DNA of 7,893 nt from Candidatus Kuenenia stuttgartensis (GCA_945872325.1 CAMBZY010000139.1:1-7893), one strand, 5' to 3'. Numbered from the stretch's first letter, positions 1-7,036 are shown. A program made the numbers and translations. Notes: generated by a model from the letters alone, not told the origin.

Positions 1-380
1 GCCTCTCGGGCGGCTTCAAAAATCTCGGTGCCGTGGTCGGCCAGCAGGGCCTTATTGGCAGTCACCACATGCTTGCCAAGCCTTAAAGCCTTCAGGATCA
101 GAGACTTGGCTGGCTCAATCCCACCCATCGCCTCAAACACCACGTCCACTTCCGGGTTGGTCAAGACTTCCAGAGGATCGGTGGTAAGCCGTACACCGGC
201 TGGGAGATAATCGCGTTTTTTCTCAAGGTCGCGAACCGCTGTGGCCACCACCTTGACGGGTCGGCCAATGCGTCTCTCCAGCATCTCGGCCGAGTCGGCC
301 AAAATCCGGACCACGCCCTGCCCGACCGTTCCAAGCCCAAGTATGCCAACACCTATTGGAGAACTCACGTAGTCACTCAC
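1..380 (-). CDS. hom: Homoserine dehydrogenase, N-terminal part (cut by window edge)
   Basis: Homoserine dehydrogenase reduces aspartate semialdehyde to homoserine with NAD(P)H in the cytoplasm, the branch step toward threonine and methionine. Only the first 126 codons are visible; the usual protein is about 430 residues, so the catalytic and ACT parts lie beyond the left edge. Seen in the sequence (GTG at 380 as residue 1): the Rossmann motif GILGLGTVGQG at 12-22 with G15-x-G17-x-x-G20; the E-A-M-G-G-I-E-P-A stretch at 83-91; and H-V-V-T-A-N-K-A-L-L-A at 104-114 with the family's conserved lysine. The start is uncertain. GTG at 380 gives a short MSDYVSSPIGVG leader. GTG at 368 is also possible and has a GGTGAG element seven bases upstream. 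An in-frame stop lies further upstream. The gene follows the U32 gene on the same strand after 97 bases, with no clear promoter or terminator in the gap, so co-transcription is possible. Identification is secure; the start is not. Confidence 0.93.
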   Translation of the reverse strand, partial: MSDYVSSPIGVGILGLGTVGQGVVRILADSAEMLERRIGRPVKVVATAVRDLEKKRDYLPAGVRLTTDPLEVLTNPEVDVVFEAMGGIEPAKSLILKALRLGKHVVTANKALLADHGTEIFEAARE

Positions 381-477
381 CGATTTAATCAAGGGATCCG
401 GAATGTTCTGAAAGATGACTCTTGGCGAACATCCCACTCCATGCCTTTAGTTCCAGAGACGGTCTCTATGACACTCA

Positions 478-3096
478 TTATGACACGATTTGCAACGTTC
501 CGCGCGTCAATCCATATTGATTCGTCGCCTTGACCCGTTTCCAAAGTGCCCTTGGATCCAACTGACCTGACATCGCCGACTGATAGTTCATCACCACATC
601 ACGAACCGTCTCAGGCGATTCGTCGACAAACTCCAGACGCATCGCCGCCACGCCCTTCTCCAAAAACTTCGGAATCCACTCCGCAGCCGATTGAGCCGTC
701 GCATTGAAAAGCGTGTTACGACACCCAACATCGGCCATAAGCCGGTGCCGGGCACCAACCCGATCCTCAAGCTCTACCTTGTGAATGTCACACGGACGCC
801 CGCAATTCGACTTGTCTGTACCAGGTGAAATCGCCATACAAAACACGCAATGCTCCATATGGAACATCGCAACCCTTTGATGCACAACCACTTCAATCCA
901 CTGAGGCGGCACCGAGTCCAATAGCCCGAAAAGCTGCCCGACATTCAAGTCAAACCCCGCAGTCATCCGTTTAGCACCCAGCTTATGAAAGTGCTCGACC
1001 GACGCTGCATTGGTGATATTCAACGAAAAGTCGGCCAGCCAGGCCAGCCCAGAACTCGTGCAATACTCTACACCACCAGCATTTCTGGCAAGGATCCCGG
1101 CCGGCTTGCACTTCTCGAGGAACTTGAACAGGTTGTACTCGCCCGGCTTCTCGATCCGCGGTGTGGCCAGCCAAAGTTCTATGCCTTCAGCAGTCGCCAG
1201 CACACACGCTTCCTTATATTCCGCCACGTCCTGAAAATCCGCATAAACTGTGTTCAGGCCAAGTGTTGACATCGTTCGAAGCTGGGCCATGTCCCGCACC
1301 AGACATGTCAACTCCGTCTTCGCTTTTGCCTCCAGTTTTCGCTCTTTCGCCATCCCGTTCTGCAATACGGAGATTGGCATCAGCGAAGTTTCACGCACCT
1401 CGCCCAGCATCTGTGCCTCAGGCACCAGTTTTTCGATCAATTCTCGACGCAACCCATTCAGAAGACTCGCTGGAAGCAGTGTCTTTCCGTCTGTCTCAAG
1501 CTCCAGTTCAGCCAGTTCAAAAGTCGTATCCCCCAGCTTCCCAAGATGCTCTTTGGCCCAGGCCTGATCCGCTGGCCTCCGCTCAGCCACTTTCAGAAGC
1601 TCTGTGGAAACCACCCTCGACTTCATCCCCAACCGGGTCGTCGCCTCAATCTCTAAAGCCTTTCCTGATATGGCCTTGACTCGCATAAACAAAGGCTGTT
1701 TCCGGTGCGGCCCACGGCTGAACGATTCCCTCAATTCCTGATCCAGAACCTGATCGTTGGTCTGCCATAAAGACTGTCCTGGATGAACTTTGGTGAAGTC
1801 CACAGAATCTCTCATGAACCAGACCTGCACGCGACCACTGAAGCTCGGGTTCTGCGCATCCGTCATCTTATGCTGAAGTCCGCTCCGGTCCGGCCCATAG
1901 GTGCTGCTGGCACGCCTGTCCTCTTCACATGGCCTGATCGCATAAACTCTTCCTCCAACAGCTCTTGAAGAGCCTTGATTATTATCTTCCACGTCGATCA
2001 TGACACCGTCTCCAGCCTTCAGATCGGCATGCAAACGTACCACAATCGACCGCTCGCGAACCTCTTCAACGAACCCTGCATGAGGACCCCTCTTATTCGA
2101 GAAGTCTCCACGCACCAACAGTTTATGATTGTTCCCGTCAAAAAACCCATGCCCCAGTCCACGCGAAAAGGCAAGCTCCAGCCGCCGTCGATCCGTTCGC
2201 GTCCAGTTCGGGTCAACGCCTTTAAAATAAGCGTCTATCGCTTTCCGATAATGGCTGGTCACGTTGGCAACATACTCTGCGGACTTCAATCGCCCTTCAA
2301 TCTTAAAGCTGATCACCCCAGCCTCAATCAGCTCCGGTATAACATCATAAGCCGCAAGATCTTGTGGACTAAGGAGATAATCAACATTCCCAAGGTCTTG
2401 CGAAACCCCATCTTTCAAAAGCTCGTAAGGCATCCGGCAAGCCTGGGCGCACTCTCCACGGTTGGCGGATCGACCCCCAAGTGCTTCGCTGGTAAGGCAT
2501 TGCCCAGAATAGGCCACACAGAGTGCCCCGTGAATGAACGTCTCCAGAGGCATGCCTGGTTCTTCTGTGTGAATTTTTTCGATCTCTTTGACCGAAAGCT
2601 CACGGGCAAGAATCACTCGGTCGCATCCTAAAGCCTTTGCTGCACGCACTCCTGATGCACTTGTGACAGTCATCTGTGTCGAAGCATGAACCGCTAAACC
2701 AGGGGCGATATCGCGAGCCAGTTTAGCCAGCCCGACATCCTGAACGATCAGGGCATCGACACCGGAACGGGCGGCAAGTTCGACCAGTGAACAAGCATCA
2801 TCAATCTCGGATGGAAAAATCAGGGTGTTGAGCGTCAGATAACCCAGAACACCTTGTTTATGAAGAACTTGCATGATCTCAGGCAATTCTTCGCGTGCAA
2901 AATTAGTGGCTCTGGCGCGGGCGTTATGGGCATCGAGACCGAAATAAACGGCGTCAGCCCCATTCTCTATCGCTGCATGGAGCGCGTCCCAATGTCCTGC
3001 CGGAGCAAGCAGTTCCACTTGCCTCCGTACCTTCCGGGGCTGGTCGCTGTTCAAAGTGGTGGATAGTGTCGAACGCTCTTCTGTGTTGGTTGTCAT
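478..3096 (-). CDS. Long U32-family protein (RlhA/TrhP-like RNA hydroxylation family, DUF3656-type middle region)
   Basis: U32 'peptidases' include E. coli RlhA (hydroxylation of a 23S rRNA cytidine) and TrhP (tRNA wobble-uridine hydroxylation); true protease activity is doubtful for most members. With ATG at 3096 the protein has 872 residues. Seen: V-E-L-L-A-P-A-G-H at 28-36, the usual opening of the U32 barrel; Y-F-G-L at 51-54; H-A-S-T-Q-M at 138-142; H-G-A-L-C-V-A-Y-S-G-Q-C at 189-200; then G-R-S-A-N-R-G-E-C-A-Q-A-C-R to 221. This gives the four family cysteines C193, C200, C216 and C220. F-K-I-E-G-R-L-K-S at 264-272 is also typical. Residues about 330-570 match the position of the DUF3656 insertion. 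The C-terminal third has a second cluster: C750, C753, C765, C769 and C792. The protein is much longer than RlhA (about 650) or TrhP (about 450). The reading frame opens upstream to 3252, but the similarity starts only after 3096 and a promoter overlaps the extension. The RNA substrate is not determined by the sequence. Confidence 0.93.
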   Translation of the reverse strand: MTTNTEERSTLSTTLNSDQPRKVRRQVELLAPAGHWDALHAAIENGADAVYFGLDAHNARARATNFAREELPEIMQVLHKQGVLGYLTLNTLIFPSEIDDACSLVELAARSGVDALIVQDVGLAKLARDIAPGLAVHASTQMTVTSASGVRAAKALGCDRVILARELSVKEIEKIHTEEPGMPLETFIHGALCVAYSGQCLTSEALGGRSANRGECAQACRMPYELLKDGVSQDLGNVDYLLSPQDLAAYDVIPELIEAGVISFKIEGRLKSAEYVANVTSHYRKAIDAYFKGVDPNWTRTDRRRLELAFSRGLGHGFFDGNNHKLLVRGDFSNKRGPHAGFVEEVRERSIVVRLHADLKAGDGVMIDVEDNNQGSSRAVGGRVYAIRPCEEDRRASSTYGPDRSGLQHKMTDAQNPSFSGRVQVWFMRDSVDFTKVHPGQSLWQTNDQVLDQELRESFSRGPHRKQPLFMRVKAISGKALEIEATTRLGMKSRVVSTELLKVAERRPADQAWAKEHLGKLGDTTFELAELELETDGKTLLPASLLNGLRRELIEKLVPEAQMLGEVRETSLMPISVLQNGMAKERKLEAKAKTELTCLVRDMAQLRTMSTLGLNTVYADFQDVAEYKEACVLATAEGIELWLATPRIEKPGEYNLFKFLEKCKPAGILARNAGGVEYCTSSGLAWLADFSLNITNAASVEHFHKLGAKRMTAGFDLNVGQLFGLLDSVPPQWIEVVVHQRVAMFHMEHCVFCMAISPGTDKSNCGRPCDIHKVELEDRVGARHRLMADVGCRNTLFNATAQSAAEWIPKFLEKGVAAMRLEFVDESPETVRDVVMNYQSAMSGQLDPRALWKRVKATNQYGLTRGTLQIVS

Positions 3097-3132
3097 ATCT
3101 TTATTATGCACAATTAAACGATTCGTAGACAA
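3097..3132 (-). promoter_or_regulatory. Putative sigma70-like promoter of the U32 gene, possibly leaderless
   Basis: Read on the minus strand, TTGTCT (3132-3127) and CATAAT (3108-3103) are separated by 18 bases. Transcription would begin six to seven bases past the -10 box, at or next to the A of the ATG at 3096. No Shine-Dalgarno sequence is seen before that ATG, which fits a leaderless message. The pair matches four of six and five of six consensus positions. Prediction by eye only. Confidence 0.45.
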
Positions 3133-3281
3133 CTTGATCTCAAAAGCTTTCAGCAACAGAGACCTTGAAACCGCTTCCATCCATCGACTTAAACCAAATT
3201 CCATCGTGTCAATCGAAGCCCATATATCGCTTTGCAAGTGCTTGCAAGGCAATGGATTCCAAGAGTGTCAAACAATCCAGC

Positions 3282-3310
3282 TTGATTAATCTGTAATGGT
3301 TGGGTATACT
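3282..3310 (+). promoter_or_regulatory. Sigma70-like promoter of the first adaptor gene
   Basis: TTGATT at 3282-3287 and TATACT at 3305-3310 are separated by exactly 17 bases. The predicted start is near 3317, giving an untranslated leader of about 137 bases before the ATG at 3454. It is divergent from the U32 promoter, with the two -35 boxes about 150 bases apart, so the space could hold shared regulatory sites; none was recognised. Confidence 0.6.
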
Positions 3311-3329
3311 ATGGGTGTAGAATCCTGCC

Positions 3330-3388
3330 GGGCCGGGAAAAGTCCTCCCTCAAAACGGCCCACGTTCTTGGACTGGTCATAGAGACCA
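3330..3388 (+). other. Inverted repeats in the 5' leader of the first adaptor gene
   Basis: Within the predicted leader, GGGCCG (3330-3335) is perfectly complementary to CGGCCC (3356-3361), enclosing a 20-base loop. A second hairpin follows, TGGTC (3374-3378) with GACCA (3384-3388) around ATAGA. Neither is followed by a T-run, so they do not look like terminators. They resemble no riboswitch family that I recognise. They could affect mRNA stability or translation, or be chance. Confidence 0.3.
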
Positions 3389-3438
3389 TCAAAGAATCCA
3401 TTCGAAACTTCGAGCCATGACATCAGTCATCGCGCCTT

Positions 3439-3445
3439 GAAGGAG
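3439..3445 (+). promoter_or_regulatory. Shine-Dalgarno site of the first adaptor gene
   Basis: GAAGGAG lies eight bases before the ATG at 3454. This strong match decides that start over the in-frame ATG at 3469. Confidence 0.8.
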
Positions 3446-3453
3446 CCCCTGAG

Positions 3454-5061
3454 ATGCAGAAGTCCGGAATGAACAGCAATCGTGCCCTTCGGTTTTCACT
3501 AAAATTCCTCATTGCAGCCCTCGTCATTGGTTCCCCGTGGTTATTTAATTCTCTTTACCGATCTCTAAATTGGAACAAATCAACGCTTGAATTGAGCAGC
3601 ACCGAAACCGAGCCTGTACGCCGAGTTTCGTTCGATGTCTCAATCAATGCACCCGGAGAAATCCGGAGTTCTGACAACACCATCGTTGAGTGCGAAATCG
3701 AGCGGCTTGCCGTCTACACTCGCGGTGGATCCATGGTCAGTGGAGCATCCACGCGAATTCTGAAGCTCGTTCCAGACGGATCCATCGTCAAAAAGAACGA
3801 CGTGATCTGCAAGCTCGACAGTAGTTCCGTAGAAGAACTGGTTAGGCTCCAGAAAATCAATCTGCAACAAGCCACTTCGATGCACGACTACACGAAAATG
3901 GATCTTGAAGTCTCAAAAATCGCGCTCGAAGAGTATAAAAACGGCACAGCCAAACAATACCAACAGACACTGCGCGGTCAAATCGCACTGGCCACCTCCG
4001 ACGCCTCAAGGACCACTGGCCGCCTGGCCTGGTCTCGTAAAATGTTCGAAAAAGGCTATCTCTCGAAAACCACCGTCAGGGCCGAAGAACTTTCGCTCCA
4101 GCGTTCCGACCTGCTCCTGACCAAATCCGAGATCGCGCTTACGACATTCAATAAATATACCTTACCCAAAACTGCGCATAGCTTTGAGGCGAGAATCCAG
4201 TCCCAGAATTATCTCTTGAAGTACTATGAGAGATGGGTTGCCAGTCAGCGTGAGAGGCTTTCCAAATTCGAAGAACAGGTGGCAAAGTGCACCGTCAGGG
4301 CGCCTCACGATGGCGTGGCCATCTATGCCAACGAGGAAGATGGTGACACCCGGATCGAAGAAGGTTCGGAAATTCGCCAGGGTCAGGATATCTTCTACCT
4401 ACCCGACCTCGGAAACATGCAAGTCCTCTCAAAGCTCAGCGAAACCATTGTCGAAAAGGTTCGCGTTGGTATGAAAGTGGCTGTACTTGTCCAATCTCAG
4501 TCAGGTACAGAATACTCGGGAGTGGTCGAAACAGTTTCCGAATTCCCGATACCAGCCTCCTCCTGGCGTTCCGCGCCTGAAGTGAAAAACTACTACTGCG
4601 TGGTCAAAATCGACGGCAAGCCCGAAGACCTGAAACCAGGCCTGACTGCTGAAATCAAGGTTCTGACTGACGTGAAAGAAGATATCCTCGCCATTTCGCC
4701 GGAAGTGATTCAAGTCGAAAACGACAAAGAATACTGCTTCGTACTCCAGCAAAGTGGCGAGATCGAAAAACGCGAAGTCCGTACCACCACAGGTGATCCA
4801 GGAACCCTCGCAGTTCTGGAAGGCCTTGAAGAAGGCGAACTCGTCTTACGCTCACCCAGGAAAATCGAAGATAAGCCTGAGTTGATCGACAAAGTCGTCG
4901 CCCTCTCCGATCAGCCAACCCAACTCATTCAAACGGATCCACAAGTGGTTCAAACGGATTTAGAAAACGAATCCATTCTCGAACCAGGCCAAGTGGAAAA
5001 CGTATCAGAAAAAGTCGCTGATATCGCTCCCTTGAAGCGAAATCTTAAAGACGGCCATTAA
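3454..5061 (+). CDS. HlyD/MacA-type periplasmic adaptor (membrane fusion) protein, copy 1
   Basis: Adaptors of this family link an inner-membrane ABC or RND pump to an outer-membrane channel. The protein has 535 residues. In order: a hydrophobic anchor at about 14-35 without a clear cleavage or lipobox site; the first biotinyl-lipoyl half at 56-122 (N-A-P-G-E-I at 65-70, P-D-G-S-I-V-K-K-N-D-V-I at 107-118); a long alpha-hairpin at about 123-278; the second half beginning K-C-T-V-R-A-P-H-D-G at 278-287 and followed by an acidic stretch D-G-D-T-R-I-E-E-G-S; a beta-barrel at about 325-400 (K-P-G-L-T-A-E at 394-400); and a membrane-proximal domain at 410-470. The tail (485-535) is acidic and low in complexity. 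The hairpin tip K-G-Y-L-S-K at 200-205 matches the channel-docking turn, but the usual R and L are W193 and M197, while S204 is kept. It has its own promoter and is followed by a terminator. Copy 2 lies 315 bases downstream. No pump gene is adjacent, so the substrate is unknown. Confidence 0.92.
   Translation: MQKSGMNSNRALRFSLKFLIAALVIGSPWLFNSLYRSLNWNKSTLELSSTETEPVRRVSFDVSINAPGEIRSSDNTIVECEIERLAVYTRGGSMVSGASTRILKLVPDGSIVKKNDVICKLDSSSVEELVRLQKINLQQATSMHDYTKMDLEVSKIALEEYKNGTAKQYQQTLRGQIALATSDASRTTGRLAWSRKMFEKGYLSKTTVRAEELSLQRSDLLLTKSEIALTTFNKYTLPKTAHSFEARIQSQNYLLKYYERWVASQRERLSKFEEQVAKCTVRAPHDGVAIYANEEDGDTRIEEGSEIRQGQDIFYLPDLGNMQVLSKLSETIVEKVRVGMKVAVLVQSQSGTEYSGVVETVSEFPIPASSWRSAPEVKNYYCVVKIDGKPEDLKPGLTAEIKVLTDVKEDILAISPEVIQVENDKEYCFVLQQSGEIEKREVRTTTGDPGTLAVLEGLEEGELVLRSPRKIEDKPELIDKVVALSDQPTQLIQTDPQVVQTDLENESILEPGQVENVSEKVADIAPLKRNLKDGH
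4928..4959 (+). repeat. 11-base direct repeat in the tail of adaptor copy 1
   Basis: TTCAAACGGAT occurs at 4928-4938 and 4949-4959, a period of 21 bases. It encodes a seven-residue repeat (I-Q-T-D-P-Q-V then V-Q-T-D-L). It lies in the divergent C-terminal tail and fits tail growth by slippage. Copy 2 has only a vague counterpart (Q-S-D-P). Confidence 0.5.
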
Positions 5062-5088
5062 TTTCCGCAAATCAACAGATTCGTCCCG

Positions 5089-5134
5089 CGAAAATCCATT
5101 TTGCCCACCCTAGGCAAATGGATTTTTCGATTTT
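5089..5134 (+). terminator. Hairpin terminator after adaptor copy 1
   Basis: The 17-base arms at 5089-5105 and 5113-5129 are complementary apart from one bulged base on each side, around a seven-base loop. They are followed by ATTTT. The position, 27 bases after the stop codon, fits a Rho-independent terminator. The A-rich left arm and T-rich right arm would let it act to some degree in both directions. It separates the transcription of the two adaptor copies. Confidence 0.65.
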
Positions 5135-5237
5135 GATCACCGACAAACAGAGTTGAAAAACCCTTCGATTAAACTTTCCAGCACTCTCTAAGCCTTGACA
5201 TTAAAACACTTTCCATTACTCATGCCTGAACTCTGAG

Positions 5238-5265
5238 TTGTCGATTCGTAAAAGGTCGATATACT
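5238..5265 (+). promoter_or_regulatory. Sigma70-like promoter of the second adaptor gene
   Basis: TTGTCG at 5238-5243 and TATACT at 5260-5265 are 16 bases apart, with a predicted start near 5272 and a leader of about 105 bases. The -10 hexamer is identical to that of copy 1. A perfect TTGACA at 5195-5200 lies further upstream but has no good -10 box at the right distance. Apart from this promoter and the terminator, nothing else was seen in the 315-base gap between the two adaptor genes (5062-5376). Confidence 0.5.
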
Positions 5266-5360
5266 TGTATCAACGAGCCAGATCAATTCTCGGTGACCAC
5301 TCTCGCTTGAGAACTTTGACCTGACAATTCCAGACAGCAGCATATCGCCCTGATGGTTCA

Positions 5361-5366
5361 GAAGGA
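5361..5366 (+). promoter_or_regulatory. Shine-Dalgarno site of the second adaptor gene
   Basis: GAAGGA lies ten bases before the ATG at 5377, matching the GAAGGAG of copy 1. The earlier in-frame ATG at 5353 has no such site, so this element decides the start. Confidence 0.6.
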
Positions 5367-5376
5367 ATCCTGTTCC

Positions 5377-6942
5377 ATGTCACCTTCATTAAAATCCTGG
5401 CGATGGGTACCTATCCTTACGTTATTGGTTTTTGCATTGATTTGGTCCCAGGCTCCGCAACTCTTAAACCTCGGCCACTGGATGAACCAAACCGAGAATG
5501 ATCACTCCATTGAAACCGTTCCTGTCCGGCGAGTCACATTTGACGCCTCCGTAAATGCTCCAGGCGAAATCCAAAGTGCAAACAACACGATTGTCGAATG
5601 CGAGATCGAGCGACTATCGGTGATGGTCCAGGGCCGATCCATCACGTCCGGCGGTTCCACAACCATCTTAAAGATCATTCCCGATGGCACCAGGGTCAAA
5701 AAAGATGACGTCCTCTGCGTGCTTGACAGCTCCGAGTTCGAAGAACTCGCCCGGCTTCAGCGAATCAATGTCGAGCGTGCCAAGGCAGATAAACTCGAAG
5801 CCGAGATGAATCTTGAAGTCGCAAAAATTGCCTTCGACGAATATCGGCTCGGTACTGCCAAGCAGACAGTTCAAAGCCTGAAAGGCCAAATTGCCCTGGC
5901 AAACTCTGATTCGACCCGACTCTCAGGGCGACTCGACTGGTCCCGCAAAATGCTGACCAAAGGCTATGCCTCAAGAACATCGGTTCGTTCCGAAGAGCTC
6001 GCTCTCCAGCGTTCCGACCTCCAGCTAACGCAAGCTGAAATCGCTCTCAAAACCTTTGAAAAGTACAGCAAGCCAAAGGTCGAGCACACCATGCAGGTTC
6101 GAATTCGTTCCCTCCAAACCATGCTGCGTTATGAAGAGAGTCGGCTGAAGCGGCATCAGGATCGTTTGGAAACTTACACGAAACAGATTGCGAAATGTAC
6201 GGTTCGAGCCCCCAATGACGGGATGGCGATCTATGCCAACGAGGCCGACGGCGACTCGCGCATTGAAGAAGGCTCACTGATACGTCAGGGTCAGGATATC
6301 TTTTTACTCCCAGAGCTTGACAACTTGCAGGTACTGGTCAAGTTAAGCGAATCCATCGTTCAAAAAGTCCAACGGGGTATGAAGGCCAAAGTTCTGGTGG
6401 AAGCCTTGAATGGTCGCGAATTTGAAGGCCATGTCGAAAGTATCGCTCAATTCCCGATCCCACCATCCTCATGGCGCATGTCTCAGGACGTCAAAAACTA
6501 TTTTTGTGTCGTCAAAATTGACAGTAAATCCGACGACCTCAGGCCCGGCCTAACCTCCGAAATCCAGTTCCTGACCGGCACTGGCGAGGATTCTCTGACA
6601 ATCTCTCCAGAAGTGGTCCAAGTCGAAAAAGACCGTGCATTCTGTTATGTCCGCAAGTCTGACGGCCGTTATGAAAGGCGTGAAATCAAGACCAGAACAG
6701 GCGACCCGGACACTCTGGAAATTATCGAAGGTTTAAAGGAAGGTGAGCAGGTTGTCCGCAAGCCAGGCAAAATGGATGATCTAAAGGGTTTAATCGACGG
6801 TGTTGTGGCTCTCAACACGCAGTCCGATCCTGAACAACACGATCCGATCGTGTTTTCCGATCCATTGCCTGATACCACTGAAGCCAACGCCACGACGGCC
6901 ACGGTTATAACGATTCCTGATGGCCACTTGAATGGAAATTGA
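5377..6942 (+). CDS. HlyD/MacA-type periplasmic adaptor (membrane fusion) protein, copy 2
   Basis: A 521-residue paralogue of the preceding adaptor. From P-V-R-R-V (49-53) to G-V-V-A-L (475-479) the two align without gaps, roughly 55-65% identical by eye and highest in the lipoyl and barrel parts. The layout is the same: an uncleaved hydrophobic anchor at about 11-31; lipoyl halves at 51-117 and from K-C-T-V-R-A-P-N-D-G (273-282); a hairpin of about 118-273 with its tip at K-G-Y-A-S-R (195-200), again with W188 and M192 where docking motifs usually have R and L and with S199 kept; a barrel at 320-395 (R-P-G-L-T-S-E at 389-395); a membrane-proximal domain at 405-465; and an acidic Thr/Asp-rich tail. 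The ATG at 5353 would add eight residues but lacks a ribosome binding site. No terminator was seen before the small membrane-protein gene 94 bases downstream. Partner pump, channel and substrate cannot be told from the window. Confidence 0.92.
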   Translation: MSPSLKSWRWVPILTLLVFALIWSQAPQLLNLGHWMNQTENDHSIETVPVRRVTFDASVNAPGEIQSANNTIVECEIERLSVMVQGRSITSGGSTTILKIIPDGTRVKKDDVLCVLDSSEFEELARLQRINVERAKADKLEAEMNLEVAKIAFDEYRLGTAKQTVQSLKGQIALANSDSTRLSGRLDWSRKMLTKGYASRTSVRSEELALQRSDLQLTQAEIALKTFEKYSKPKVEHTMQVRIRSLQTMLRYEESRLKRHQDRLETYTKQIAKCTVRAPNDGMAIYANEADGDSRIEEGSLIRQGQDIFLLPELDNLQVLVKLSESIVQKVQRGMKAKVLVEALNGREFEGHVESIAQFPIPPSSWRMSQDVKNYFCVVKIDSKSDDLRPGLTSEIQFLTGTGEDSLTISPEVVQVEKDRAFCYVRKSDGRYERREIKTRTGDPDTLEIIEGLKEGEQVVRKPGKMDDLKGLIDGVVALNTQSDPEQHDPIVFSDPLPDTTEANATTATVITIPDGHLNGN

Positions 6943-7025
6943 TTGCGAATTGAGCTGGAATCCGGCACGCTTCACTTTTATAAGTTAGAGTAAATTTGGT
7001 TCATCTGATTCTGGGACATGGTTCT

Positions 7026-7033
7026 GAGGTGAT
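7026..7033 (+). promoter_or_regulatory. Shine-Dalgarno site of the small membrane-protein gene
   Basis: GAGGTGAT is an eight-base exact complement of the usual 16S rRNA 3' tail and ends three bases before the ATG at 7037. It is the longest such match in the window and strongly supports this start and this reading frame. Confidence 0.7.
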
Positions 7034-7036
7034 TCG

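Noticed and set aside
455..467. AGAGAC-G-GTCTCT palindrome after the U32 stop as a terminator
   Set aside because: The stem is short, the effective loop is only three bases and no T-run follows on the minus strand.
1975..2631. Plus-strand open frame of 218 codons (and a similar 172-codon frame at 1161-1679)
   Set aside because: Both lie antisense inside the U32 gene, whose frame carries the conserved motifs, and their translations show no recognisable domain or ribosome binding site.
3097..3252. 52-residue N-terminal extension of the U32 protein
   Set aside because: It has no U32-like motif, overlaps the predicted promoter and lacks a Shine-Dalgarno site; ATG 3096 is preferred.
461..3387. 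12-base inverted repeat (GGTCTCTATGAC at 461-472, complement at 3376-3387) flanking the U32 gene
   Set aside because: A 12-base match somewhere in a window this size is expected by chance, the repeat does not extend, and no transposase or target duplication is present.
5353..5376. ATG at 5353 as start of adaptor copy 2
   Set aside because: No ribosome binding site precedes it, whereas GAAGGA lies ten bases before the ATG at 5377, as in copy 1.
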